Translations under genes and position numbers: made by a program
Assembly (NCBI GenBank): GCA_964599375.1
Contig: CAZREW010000002.1
Span: 186,001 to 250,000, forward strand
Direction of reading: 5' to 3'
DNA length: 64,000 nucleotides
Source of the DNA: JAUWCL01 sp964599375
Lineage (GTDB): Bacteria; Krumholzibacteriota; Krumholzibacteriia; Krumholzibacteriales; Krumholzibacteriaceae
In this document: positions 17,597 through 27,883 of the stretch, in pieces
Position numbering within the stretch: the stretch's first letter is position 1
Layout of the letters: each line of letters starts with the position of its first letter
The notes under the pieces: model-generated
What the model was told of the DNA's origin: nothing
Database searches by the model: none
The model's input: the letters and a program-made list of their open reading frames with translations, nothing else

Positions 17597-19048
17597 TCAG
17601 GTTTCGGCGCCGACCTCTTCCCTGCCGCATCCGGCGCAGCTCGTGCCGGGTTCGGGGTACTCGCCGTTCCAGCAGTAGAGGCAGAGCTTCTCCTTCGGGA
17701 GACCTATCGCCTCGACCATGTCCTCGATGGTCTGGTAGCGCAGAGTGGTGACCTCGAGGTCCCTGCGTATCCATTCGATCATTTCGGCGTACTTTTCGGT
17801 CGAGGGGTCCAGATACTCCGAGATGTCCTCGATGTCTTCGCCCTCGAGGGCTCTTATCGCCCTGCGGGCTGCAAGCTCGTTGATATCGCGCGTCGAGAGG
17901 TTGAACCTGCAGGGGAACATCAGCGGCGGGCATGCCGGACGTACGTGCACCTCTTTTGCGCCGCCGGCCATGAGCTTCCTGACCGTGAAGTTCTTCAGCT
18001 GCGTCCCCCGCACGATCGAATCCTCGCAGATTATTATACGGTTCCCGTCGATTATCGCCTTGTTTGGGACCAGCTTCATCTTCGCCACATGGTCACGGAT
18101 GTCCTGGGAAGGCGGTATGTAGCTGCGCCCGTATCCTGGCGTGTACTTGACCAGCGGGCGCCTGTAGGGCTTGCCCGATTCTATCGCGTACCCGATGGCG
18201 TGTGATGTTCCCGAGTCGGGGATGCCCGCCACGACGTCTACCTCGATATCGGCGTCTTTTCGCGCTAGCGCCCTGCCCGATCTCTCCCGGACCGTCTCGA
18301 CGTTGATACCCTCGTAATACGAGGCGGGGAACCCGGTGTATATCCAGAGGAAGGCGCAAGTCTGCTGCTGCTCGTTTCCCTTCCTCTCCTGCCGCAGGCC
18401 TTTCGGAGTGAGCATCACGATCTCGCCGGGGCGGAGGAACTTCCTCAGCTCGAAATCGAGGTTGGGAAACGCCGTCGTCTCAGTGCTCACTGCCCAGCCG
18501 TTACCGTTCTCCCCTATCGCCAGGGAGAAGTAGCCGAACCTGTCGCGTGCGGCGTAGATGCCGTCGCCGTGAAGGATCAGCAGACAGATCGAACCGTCGA
18601 TGAGGTCGAACATCTTCTCGATGCCGTCGGTGATCGAATCTCCCCTCGTGATAAGCTTGGCCACCAGCTCGGTGAAGTTGACGACGCCGTTGCCGACCTC
18701 GCTGAAGGTCACGCCGTCGGCCAGGAGCTCCTCGGTCAACTCCTGCGCGTTGTCGAGGTACCCGTCCGTCACTATGCAGAAGGGGCCGAACTTTGAATTG
18801 ATGTAGATCGGCTGCTCCTCGAAGGCGCTTATCACGCCGATCCCCATCCCACCCTTCATAGCGAGCAGGTCTTCGGCGAACTTCGACTTGAACTGCGTGT
18901 TGCTGATGTTGTGTATCTGCCTCGAGAAATCATCTCCGAGGACAGCCGCGCCGCCGAACTGCGTTCCGAGATGGGAATGATAATCGGTTCCGTAGAGGAG
19001 ATACTCGCTGCATCTTTCACTGGATACGACACCGAAGAGACCGCTCAT
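17597..19048 (-). CDS. Amidophosphoribosyltransferase (PurF) homologue lacking the glutaminase Cys
   Basis: 483 residues. GGAGG lies 6 bases before the ATG, so the N-terminus MSGLFGVVSS is secure. PurF uses Cys1 (MCGI...) as glutaminase nucleophile; here it is Ser. The Ntn-hydrolase fold is otherwise present (GTDYHSHLGTQFGG, KGGMGIGVIS). The phosphoribosyltransferase part keeps AGIPDSGTSHAIGY and the PRPP loop IIICEDSIVRGTQ (338-350). A C-terminal pair of CxxC motifs (C456/C459, C471/C474) could bind zinc. Either it uses free ammonia or another donor, or it is a paralogue with another role. I recall Cys-less PurF paralogues starting MGGFFG in Bacteroidetes and clostridia. Confidence 0.85.
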   Translation of the reverse strand: MSGLFGVVSSERCSEYLLYGTDYHSHLGTQFGGAAVLGDDFSRQIHNISNTQFKSKFAEDLLAMKGGMGIGVISAFEEQPIYINSKFGPFCIVTDGYLDNAQELTEELLADGVTFSEVGNGVVNFTELVAKLITRGDSITDGIEKMFDLIDGSICLLILHGDGIYAARDRFGYFSLAIGENGNGWAVSTETTAFPNLDFELRKFLRPGEIVMLTPKGLRQERKGNEQQQTCAFLWIYTGFPASYYEGINVETVRERSGRALARKDADIEVDVVAGIPDSGTSHAIGYAIESGKPYRRPLVKYTPGYGRSYIPPSQDIRDHVAKMKLVPNKAIIDGNRIIICEDSIVRGTQLKNFTVRKLMAGGAKEVHVRPACPPLMFPCRFNLSTRDINELAARRAIRALEGEDIEDISEYLDPSTEKYAEMIEWIRRDLEVTTLRYQTIEDMVEAIGLPKEKLCLYCWNGEYPEPGTSCAGCGREEVGAET

Positions 19049-19100
19049 CTGAGACCTCCGGGGAGTGGATTATCATGATGTGACAGGATCGGAAAAACGC

Positions 19101-19129
19101 AGTCTAACGTTTCGGCCCGGTATTCTCAA
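19101..19129 (-). promoter_or_regulatory. Candidate promoter of the PurF-like gene
   Basis: On the minus strand TTGAGA (19129-19124) is followed after 17 bases by TAGACT (19106-19101), about 53 bases before the ATG at 19048. It lies between this gene and the S9 peptidase upstream, suggesting separate transcription. Confidence 0.35.
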
Positions 19130-19137
19130 CCCGTTTT

Positions 19138-21138
19138 TTATTTCAGGTGGAGCTCGAACCAGGCGGCTATGCGCTCGATCAGGTCGATCTGGTGCCGGAT
19201 CTCCCGGAAACTGTGCCCTTCGCGCGGGTAGACGACCATCTCGACCTCCACGCCGCACTGCCTCAACCCGTTGTAGAACTCGTACCCCTGCGAGACGGGG
19301 ACGCGTACGTCGTCCTCCCCATGGAGGATCAGCGTCGGCGTCTTCGAGCCGTTCACGTACTCGATCGGCGAATGGCTGCGATATGCCTCGGCCCTCAGGT
19401 AGGCAGTCTCCCTGAAGTATTCCTCCAGAAATGTAGGGGTGATGTCGGTCGTCCCCTGGAAGCTGAAGAGGTCTGTGACCGCGGCTCCGGCGACGGCCGC
19501 CTTGAACCTCACCGTCTTCGTCACGGCCCACGAAGTCATGAACCCCCCGTAACTCCACCCGCCTATGCCGAGCCTGTCTCGCGATGCGTACCCTTCGCTC
19601 ACGAGGAAGTCGGCGCCGGCGATCACGTCCTCGTAGTCGCCGCCCCCCCAGTCGTCGAAGTTCGCCCTGGCGAAACCGGGGCCGTACCCGAGGCTTCCCC
19701 TCGGGTTGGGAAGCAATACGACGAACCCTCTGCTCGCAAGCGGAATCGCCCAGTCGTGCCAGCTGCCGTGCCACCCGAACCACCAAGCCCACATCGGTCC
19801 TCCATGAACGTTCACCACGGCTGGGAAGGTCCCGTCCTTCCTGAATCCCCTCGGCAGCCACAGCACGCCCTCTATCACGGTGCCGTCACGGCTCTTCCAG
19901 CTGACGACCTTCGCCTCGGGCAGCTCCTTCTTCTCGAGCCATCCGTTGACACGGGTCAGCCGGCCGCTGCCGCTGAAGAGCCCCCTCTCCCAGATCCAGA
20001 CCTCCGGTGGCGATTTCACGCTTCCCTTGAGGAAGGCGATCCTCGAACCGTCGTGCGACATGTCGAACGACCTGCGCAGATAATACGGTATTTCGAGCTC
20101 CTCGATGCGCTCGACCTTCGAATCCCCGACCGAGACGCTGGCGAGCTCTCCGCGCACACCTTTGAGATCGATCACGAGCAGCCTGTCGCCCTCTGGCATC
20201 CAGACAGGATTGAAGAGGGTCCCCTCGTGCCTCTCCCCGAGGAGTTTCAGGCCGCTCCCGTCCGCGTTTATCACGGCGATCACGTCGGCCGGCAGAGTCA
20301 TGCCCTCCAGCCTGAGCCTGTACTGGAACGCGAGCCTGGTCCCGTCCGGGGACCAGGATGGCTCACCGCCGGCGTTATCTGAGACCTTTGTGACCGAACG
20401 GTCCGAGAGGTCGATCACCTCGAGCCTGGAACTGAAATATGTCTCGTTGCTCCCGGAGCCGTCGGCGGTGATCATCGCCACGAAGCCTCCGTCCGGGGAC
20501 CATCTCGCGGAGGAGACGTGATACTGTTCGGAAGTGACCGCCTGACCCTCGCCTGTGACGGCGTCCACGATCCAGAGCCTGTGGCGAGTCCTGTCCTCTC
20601 CTGCGATCTTCCAGTCGCTGCCATCAGAGCGTGCCTTTTTGACCGCGTCGGACTCACCCGGACCGGCGATGACGGCGATCCTCGAGCCGTCGGGGCTGAG
20701 CGCGAACGCAGAGACAGCCCCGTCCAGCGAGGTCACCCGCTCCGCCTCTCCCCCGGAAGCCGCGATCCTCCAGACCTGAGTTATCCCATCGCCGCCCCTG
20801 TCGGAGAGGAAGTAGAGATACCTGTCGCCAGCAGACCATTGCGGAGAGGTCTCTCGCGAATCGCTGAAGGCGAACTGCCTCGGATGTTCGCGGTCCTCGA
20901 GGTCTATCACCCATATGTCGGGGTCACCGGTGCGCTGCCCCCTGAGCGTATCAGCTGGTTCCTCTATGACATACGCGACGTACCTGCCGCCGGGCGATAT
21001 CGCCGGCGACGACACCCGCCGCAGCCTGAAGATATCATCTATCCTGAACGGGTCCCCTGTGCCAGTCCCCGCGGCAGCGGCGGTAATGGCGGCGGCGAGC
21101 AGGAAGGCGTACGCGTACCTCGATATCGTCATTCTCAT
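19138..21138 (-). CDS. Secreted S9-family peptidase, second copy
   Basis: 666 residues from ATG 21138 (GGAGG 5 bases upstream; the longer in-frame start is less likely). A signal peptide at about 1-25 is followed by a beta-propeller (SPAISPGGRYVAYVIEEP, PQWSAGDRYLYFLSDRGG, SPDGSRIAVIAG). The hydrolase domain has GGWSYGGFM with Ser529, HGEDDVRVP with Asp610 and REGHSF with His642. It is diverged from the S9 peptidase at 14069 but has the same architecture, so the two are paralogues with probably different peptide specificity. Confidence 0.92.
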   Translation of the reverse strand: MRMTISRYAYAFLLAAAITAAAAGTGTGDPFRIDDIFRLRRVSSPAISPGGRYVAYVIEEPADTLRGQRTGDPDIWVIDLEDREHPRQFAFSDSRETSPQWSAGDRYLYFLSDRGGDGITQVWRIAASGGEAERVTSLDGAVSAFALSPDGSRIAVIAGPGESDAVKKARSDGSDWKIAGEDRTRHRLWIVDAVTGEGQAVTSEQYHVSSARWSPDGGFVAMITADGSGSNETYFSSRLEVIDLSDRSVTKVSDNAGGEPSWSPDGTRLAFQYRLRLEGMTLPADVIAVINADGSGLKLLGERHEGTLFNPVWMPEGDRLLVIDLKGVRGELASVSVGDSKVERIEELEIPYYLRRSFDMSHDGSRIAFLKGSVKSPPEVWIWERGLFSGSGRLTRVNGWLEKKELPEAKVVSWKSRDGTVIEGVLWLPRGFRKDGTFPAVVNVHGGPMWAWWFGWHGSWHDWAIPLASRGFVVLLPNPRGSLGYGPGFARANFDDWGGGDYEDVIAGADFLVSEGYASRDRLGIGGWSYGGFMTSWAVTKTVRFKAAVAGAAVTDLFSFQGTTDITPTFLEEYFRETAYLRAEAYRSHSPIEYVNGSKTPTLILHGEDDVRVPVSQGYEFYNGLRQCGVEVEMVVYPREGHSFREIRHQIDLIERIAAWFELHLK

Positions 21139-21277
21139 ATCTTCCTCCGTGAATCCGTCTCCAGTGCCAGAGGATACCAGAAACAGGCCCGCTGACAAGG
21201 ACGCAATTATTTCCGCCCCGTTTGACAGCCGCCAGGCATTGGTCTAGACTTGCAGGTAAGAGACAGGGGGATCAATT

Positions 21278-22702
21278 ATCAAAAACATAATCCGAACATC
21301 CCTGGCCGCGGTCCTGATCGCCGGCATATATCCCGGTCATGTGACCGGCTCTACCTTTACGGTCCGTATGACGGCGGTGACGCCGGCCGCGGATCGGGTC
21401 GTCCCGGTCGGGAACTGGTGCAGGCTGTCAGGGAGTGACGGCTGGACGTTCCGGCCGGCCGAGAATATCAGGCACGTGGAGCTGGCGCTCTACGGCCCGG
21501 CAGCGGCGCTGGCGGCGGGCGATACGCCGTTTGAGCAGCAGATATCGCGCGCGTCTGGCCTATGGCCGGACGGACCGGAGAACGAGCAGGAAGAGCTCGG
21601 GTATGAAGTGAGCCCCGGGGTGCTCGGAGACAATAACCAGCACCTCTATGGCAGGCCTCACTACGCGTCGATCAGGCTCTTCGAGGGTGAGCTTTCTCCG
21701 GACAGCGTCTATCAGGTCTCTTTCGCCGATACGGTTCCCGGCCACATCTGGCTTCATCCTCTCCGTTCGAGCTGTTTCACCATGTCGGCGGCCATACTGC
21801 GGAGTCCGGAGGGCACGCTTATAGACCCGGTCTACGGGCCAGCTTCTGTCAGCCGGACGGTCCTGGGCGCGGATTCTACCAGATTCACATATACGGGGCT
21901 CTCGCCCGGCAACGCTACAGGGCTCAAGGACGATTACCCCGTCGGGGAATACGGCCAGAGGCCCGGATCACACGGAAACGGCGACTTCGGGTGGTTCTCC
22001 GGGTATTCACTGTCGTTCAGGAACGAAGGCCCGGACCAGGTCGCCGTAGCGCTCTTTGTCACCTCCGGCTTTACTGGCCCGAGCGGGGCGCCCACCAATA
22101 CGCTGGCGAACGACACCTTCTGGAAATCAGACGAGGTCGTCATCCCGGCGGGCGAAGCGGCGACGGCGAGGCTGTACTTCGACGATGTCACGGGATACAG
22201 CCTGTCGGACAACCCCTTCCCGCACACCGCCGGCGGTATGTCGGCGCCTGACGGCACTTCGGGGGCCGCGATAAATGTCTTCGACCGTCTCCAGATAAGC
22301 GCCATCGGCTGGGAGGTGCGTTCCGGCGATGGGGCGACCGCGTCCGCGAGCCTCGTGATAACACCTGGTGAGACTGCGATCGAACCCCTCACGGCAGACG
22401 AGATCGGAAACGTTTCGCCCGGACGCATCGCCGGGCTCATGAATGTCGCCCCCAATCCGTCCGGCTCCGGGACCCGTATAGAATACGCGGTGCCGCGGAC
22501 CGGCCACGTCACACTCAGTGTCTACGACGTGCGCGGCCGCCTGGTTCGGACCCTGAGAGACGGGCCGGAACCCGAAGGGACGCGCTTCGTATCGTGGAAC
22601 GGGCAGGATAATAACGGAAAGGCCGTGGCATCCGGGATCTACTTTGTCCGCATGACCTCGGGCGGCCGGGCGGCCGTCCGCAAGGCCATCGTGCTGAGAT
22701 GA
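21278..22702 (+). CDS. Secreted spondin-N-like protein with C-terminal FlgD/T9SS-type sorting domain
   Basis: About 474 residues. The frame extends upstream of the first standard start (GTG 21341) through a good signal peptide, KNIIRTSLAAVLIAGIYPG, to ATC at 21278 or ATT at 21275, with AGGGGG just upstream; no ATG, GTG or TTG is available there. Residues about 28-240 resemble the spondin-N domain (TFTVRMTAVTP, WLHPLRSSCFTM, GYSLSFRNEGPDQVAVALFV). The last 85 residues are a FlgD-like sorting domain (APNPSGSGTRIEYAVP, VTLSVYDVRGRLVRTL, SGIYFVRM). Surface exposure is inferred from this domain. Convergent with the glycosidase-like gene, 13 bases apart. Confidence 0.75.
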   Translation: MKNIIRTSLAAVLIAGIYPGHVTGSTFTVRMTAVTPAADRVVPVGNWCRLSGSDGWTFRPAENIRHVELALYGPAAALAAGDTPFEQQISRASGLWPDGPENEQEELGYEVSPGVLGDNNQHLYGRPHYASIRLFEGELSPDSVYQVSFADTVPGHIWLHPLRSSCFTMSAAILRSPEGTLIDPVYGPASVSRTVLGADSTRFTYTGLSPGNATGLKDDYPVGEYGQRPGSHGNGDFGWFSGYSLSFRNEGPDQVAVALFVTSGFTGPSGAPTNTLANDTFWKSDEVVIPAGEAATARLYFDDVTGYSLSDNPFPHTAGGMSAPDGTSGAAINVFDRLQISAIGWEVRSGDGATASASLVITPGETAIEPLTADEIGNVSPGRIAGLMNVAPNPSGSGTRIEYAVPRTGHVTLSVYDVRGRLVRTLRDGPEPEGTRFVSWNGQDNNGKAVASGIYFVRMTSGGRAAVRKAIVLR

Positions 22703-22715
22703 GCCGGCGGCATTT

Positions 22716-23966
22716 TCACCTTGCGTACACCTCTGAGCCATCCGCCGCCACCGGACCGCTCGAACGGGGTACCGCGCCGCAGTGGAAACTCACGTTTGAC
22801 GTGCCGAACGAGAAGCCATCCTCCCAGACCACACATTTAAAACGCAGCTGACGGCGGAGGGACCAGTAACCTGAACGTTCATTCGAGATGCTCTGGGACA
22901 TTATCCAGGTATCGTGATCTATACGGATGACCTCGATCGCGTTTACCCCGGGATCCGGTATATACCCGCGGTACGTCCAGTTGGCGCTTCCCAGAGAGTC
23001 CGCGGTAAGAGTCGGGGATGTGACGTACTGCGTTATCGTCCTGGGATCGATGGTCGAGACGCTGTCCTCGGGGTCCTGCCAGTCCGTGAAGAGAAGATAG
23101 TGCGTGCCTTCATAGGTCATGACATGGGCATTCTCCGACTGGCCGCCGGTGGTCTGTCCGCCGAAGCCTTCTGCCGACAGGCCGGTAGAGCCTATATATC
23201 CAGCGCCGGTCCAGTCCGTCAGATCCGCCGAGTACGCGACCGTTATGACACCTGATCCGGCAAGATCTTTCGCCGTCGCGAACATCACCCACCTCTGATT
23301 ATCAGGATCGCGGATGATGAACGGGTCCCGGCATTGCTGGTTGAACGAACCCGGGGGACCGCCCCAGCTGGTCCAGGATTCGTCACATCCATAGACGCAG
23401 CCATCGCCCGAGGTGCCGGGACACCTGTTGACCGGGTAACGCGTCCAGCTCATCAGGTCTGACGACGTGGCAAGACCGATCCGCTGCCTCGTATACGGAT
23501 CGCTCCCTGGACCGTCGATCCCGGTGTAAAACATGAAATACGTGTCTCCGCTTCTTATGACATGCGGCGCCCAGAGACCGTGCGAATCCCAGCCATCCGG
23601 ATCGCTGAATAGAGCAGGGCCGGCATATTCGAGATGCTGGAGATCGGTGGATGTATAGTGCTCTATAAAAGAGCCTGAGCCGAAGTCCTCGGTGTGAAAG
23701 AAGAGATGGTAAACCCCATGGTCGTCCCTGATCCAGGTATGATCGGCAATATCATCGTCCTCGTCGTTGATCTCCGGGAAATCCTCATCGAAAGGGTTTC
23801 CGTCACCATCGTCGTCGTCGATCTTCGACTTAAGAAAGACAGGCAGGGCATCTTCGTCGCAGCAGAGAAGTTCAGTAGATTCCGAGGAGGTGCCCCCACA
23901 CCCCACTGCAAAGATCAGGGGGAGAAATATGGGCACCTTGATCAGACAGAAAAGACGTCGTGGCAC
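22716..23966 (-). CDS. Lipoprotein with five-bladed beta-propeller glycosidase-like fold (GH43/GH32 type)
   Basis: 416 residues from GTG 23966 (GAGAAGGG upstream), chosen because a lipoprotein signal starts there and ends LIFAVGC; an ATG at 24089 would give a long unlikely leader. An Asp-rich segment (KIDDDDGDGNPFDEDFPEIN) that could bind calcium comes next. It is followed by propeller blades: DHTWIRDDHGVYHLFFHTE (candidate nucleophile Asp), WAPHVIRSGDTYFMFYTG, and CRDPFIIRD, the RDP element shared by GH32, GH43 and GH68. SENAHVMTYEGTHYLLFTDW may hold the acid Glu. Probably an outer-membrane glycan hydrolase or binding protein; substrate unknown. Confidence 0.75.
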   Translation of the reverse strand: MPRRLFCLIKVPIFLPLIFAVGCGGTSSESTELLCCDEDALPVFLKSKIDDDDGDGNPFDEDFPEINDEDDDIADHTWIRDDHGVYHLFFHTEDFGSGSFIEHYTSTDLQHLEYAGPALFSDPDGWDSHGLWAPHVIRSGDTYFMFYTGIDGPGSDPYTRQRIGLATSSDLMSWTRYPVNRCPGTSGDGCVYGCDESWTSWGGPPGSFNQQCRDPFIIRDPDNQRWVMFATAKDLAGSGVITVAYSADLTDWTGAGYIGSTGLSAEGFGGQTTGGQSENAHVMTYEGTHYLLFTDWQDPEDSVSTIDPRTITQYVTSPTLTADSLGSANWTYRGYIPDPGVNAIEVIRIDHDTWIMSQSISNERSGYWSLRRQLRFKCVVWEDGFSFGTSNVSFHCGAVPRSSGPVAADGSEVYAR

Positions 23967-24343
23967 CGGGCAGCCCTTCTCATCAATGTCACTAAATGAA
24001 CGATACGTAGATCTGGCGGATCCGGATAAAAGACCATCGTCATCTCCTTTACAGAGGATACCATAAAGGCGGACACTACCCACTGGCAAGCAGGCAATTG
24101 ATTGTCTTCAAGTTATAGACCCGCGGATCATGTGCGGTTCTCGTTCAAAGCCTATCTGGGGAGCCATTTCTATATACAGACAGTACTAATAGAGTCCACT
24201 ATGTGGACTAAATTCTTAATTAATGCTTTGCAACCCGCTTTGATGCAGGGCATTCTTGCCGCAAGAGTGATTACTATCACATTCTATGGCTGGCCAAGGA
24301 CGGAAGAATCGGTCGCCAGGAGATTACAGTAAGAAAGTGTGAA
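23967..24343. other. AT-rich intergenic region between divergent genes
   Basis: No convincing gene; a 76-codon plus-strand frame (24102-24332) has no recognisable domain and no good ribosome binding site. It holds the upstream regions of the divergent glycosidase-like and lipid-kinase-like genes and the palindrome at 24193. Confidence 0.5.
24193..24209. promoter_or_regulatory. Perfect palindrome, candidate operator
   Basis: AGTCCAC-TAT-GTGGACT, a 7-bp perfect inverted repeat with a 3-base centre, in AT-rich sequence 135 bases upstream of the lipid-kinase gene. Could be a repressor site; no cognate regulator identified. Confidence 0.35.
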
Positions 24344-25273
24344 ATGAAGGTATTCGTGGTCTTGAACCAAATGTCCGGACAAAGTATGTGTCAGCGAGTG
24401 CGCGGGGCGCTGGACAGCCACTTCGGGCCATCCCTGATTTCTTATGAGATTCATGAGACTCAAAAGGGAGAGAAGCTAAGTGAGATCGTACGGGAGCGTA
24501 TGCGCCACGGATTCGAAATCGCCGTGGCTGCGGGTGGTGACGGTACGGTCTCTGCGGTGATCGACGGTATAGCAGGAAGCCAGGTCCCACTGGGCATTAT
24601 CCCTACCGGGACAGGAAATCTTATTGCACGCGAACTTGGCGTTCCCGAGGATGTTGATGATGCGGTTACGCTTATTGCCGGCACGCCACGATTGCGTAAA
24701 ATAGACGTGATGAAGATCAATGACCGGGTATTCGTTCTAAACGCCAGTGTCGGCATCAGCGCCGCCGTCATCAGCGGCACGACGAGAAAAAGTAAACACT
24801 ACTTTGGCCGCATCGCCTATTTCTGGAATACCGTTTTAAAAATCTTCACCTTGAAGCGCCGAAAGATCGTAGTCACAGTCGACGGCAGCCGGCAGGAGTA
24901 CCGGGCAATAGAGGTCGCTATAATGAACTGCGGCATTCTGGCGAAGATGCTCTATCCGAAAGCGCCGGAGATTCATATCGATGATGGATACCTCGATGTT
25001 CTCATACTTGGTACGAAACCCTTTCGCGACTATCCTCTTTATATCTTCGGAATACTGGCCGGCCGGTCCCCGGATATCCTCTCGCGTTTTATAAAGGTGC
25101 AGAGGCGCGTCACAATCCGGAGCAATGTTCCCCTGCCAGTGCAGGCCGACGGAGATATGATCGGGACTACACCGCTGGATGTCGAGATTTTGCCCGGCGC
25201 GGTCACTGTTCTTGTGCCCGAAGAAGATGCGATTGTCCCGGCACCTGATTCAGATAAAAAAACACCGGAATAG
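24344..25273 (+). CDS. Diacylglycerol/sphingosine-kinase family lipid kinase (YegS-like)
   Basis: 309 residues. The N-terminal catalytic domain has AVAAGGDGTVSAVIDGI, the GGDGT nucleotide loop of the DAGK/LCB5 superfamily, and LGIIPTGTGNLIARELG, which forms the second part of the ATP site. The C-terminal beta domain includes IHIDDGYLDVLIL and the acidic pattern QADGD. It phosphorylates a lipid alcohol at the inner membrane face; the lipid is unknown. Composition is more AT-rich than the neighbours, suggesting transfer. The ribosome binding site is weak (AAGAAAG). Confidence 0.9.
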   Translation: MKVFVVLNQMSGQSMCQRVRGALDSHFGPSLISYEIHETQKGEKLSEIVRERMRHGFEIAVAAGGDGTVSAVIDGIAGSQVPLGIIPTGTGNLIARELGVPEDVDDAVTLIAGTPRLRKIDVMKINDRVFVLNASVGISAAVISGTTRKSKHYFGRIAYFWNTVLKIFTLKRRKIVVTVDGSRQEYRAIEVAIMNCGILAKMLYPKAPEIHIDDGYLDVLILGTKPFRDYPLYIFGILAGRSPDILSRFIKVQRRVTIRSNVPLPVQADGDMIGTTPLDVEILPGAVTVLVPEEDAIVPAPDSDKKTPE

Positions 25274-25483
25274 TAGCTAGAACGATGTCCATCAAGAAAG
25301 GGGCAGTTCTAAAGCTGTCCACTATGGGGAGCCGTTTTTCCCGATATGGTCGTCTCGTCCGTTGACACTGGGTCCGGATATCCAGTAAAGTGCCGCCATG
25401 CGTAATTCCTTCGCGGGAATAGCAGCGGTATAGTTCTTTAGTCCAGCGTTGGCAGTCCTGGTTTCGAAAACCGGAGGTAGTCC

Positions 25484-26254
25484 GTGAAACGTCACATCTC
25501 GGTATTGCTCTTTGTCGGCATGATGTCGCCCTTCTTCTTCGGCTGCAGCGGTGACGACGGCGCCGAAGGCCCGGCCGGCCCGGCCGGATCTCCCCAGCCG
25601 ATCAAGGTCCTTTTCGCGGGCGCGGAAGACGAATCCGGCCTGAAAAACATCGTTGCCGGGGCTTTTGCCTGCGGCGCGTTCCCTCTCGGGACCGAGATCG
25701 ACTATTTTGACATCAGGAGTGCCGCACCGGCGCTCGCTACCCTTCGCGGATACGACGTCGTGGTAGCGCACACGGACTGGCCCACAAGCGTAGGCACTGA
25801 GGTAGGAAACGTCCTGGCCGACTATGTCGACGGCGGCGGCAAGGTCGTGCTGCTTCAGTATTCCTTTTCATTGCAGGGCACGCTGCCCATCCAGGGTAGG
25901 ATCATGACCGCGGGGTATTCCCCCCTTCAGCCAGCCGCGCCTGCTGGTATAGTGGGCGCCCGGTCGATCGACTTTAATTCACTGACCTATCCGCTACACC
26001 CGGTCTTCAACGGGACCGACGTAAGGAACATCTTGTTCTTCGCGAACAACAACACGTCGAATCCCGTGCTGGACCCTACCGCGACTCTCATTGCCCAGGA
26101 CAGTCAGGGCGCGAACGCGATCGCGATCAACGCCCGCGGCAATATCATGGCGCTTCAGATCTGCGGCGGGACTATCGGCTGGGAAACCGCCACATATCCT
26201 TACTCGGACGCGCTGGTTGCCAACTGCTGCCTGTTCCTGGCCGGAGCGTTCTAG
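25484..26254 (+). CDS. Lipoprotein with glutamine-amidotransferase-like fold and short collagen-like segment
   Basis: 256 residues from GTG 25484 with GGAGG 6 bases upstream. Lipobox FFFGC (Cys21). Next comes a short Gly-x-y run (GAEGPAGPAG), then a domain with alternating strands (IKVLFAGAED, YDVVVAHTDWP, YVDGGGKVVLLQYSFS, NIMALQICGG) like ThuA or class-I amidotransferase folds. The catalytic Cys of amidotransferases is not evident, so enzyme activity is unlikely. Predicted outer-membrane or periplasmic lipoprotein of unknown role. Confidence 0.7.
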   Translation: MKRHISVLLFVGMMSPFFFGCSGDDGAEGPAGPAGSPQPIKVLFAGAEDESGLKNIVAGAFACGAFPLGTEIDYFDIRSAAPALATLRGYDVVVAHTDWPTSVGTEVGNVLADYVDGGGKVVLLQYSFSLQGTLPIQGRIMTAGYSPLQPAAPAGIVGARSIDFNSLTYPLHPVFNGTDVRNILFFANNNTSNPVLDPTATLIAQDSQGANAIAINARGNIMALQICGGTIGWETATYPYSDALVANCCLFLAGAF

Positions 26255-26475
26255 CGGGGCAGGGCGGCACCTGAGCCTGATTTGGCTTGCGTTCAGGGCC
26301 CGGTACCGGTATCTTTACCGCGTTGACGCACTTCTGGGGGATATCCACAGATACAGCGCCAGCAAGAAGAGCCCGATAGCGGGCGACAGACGATCATTCG
26401 CCGCTTCAGAAGCGGTCCTTTCTTTTCCACGCGTCCGGCTGGTAGAGATCTGTAAAACGCCGGACCAGGGAGAAA

Positions 26476-27816
<1,341 letters not shown>

Positions 27817-27883
27817 GGCAGGCCGCCGAGCCGCCGGTCTTATTCGCTGTACCGCGCGGCGGCTCTCCCTTATAGTGTTCCCC

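Noticed and set aside
24102..24332. 76-codon frame in the AT-rich intergenic region
   Set aside because: No ribosome binding site, no recognised domain, not preferred over regulatory sequence.
25310..25340. Repeat of the GTCCACTATG element seen at 24194
   Set aside because: Only ten bases shared, without the palindrome; likely chance.
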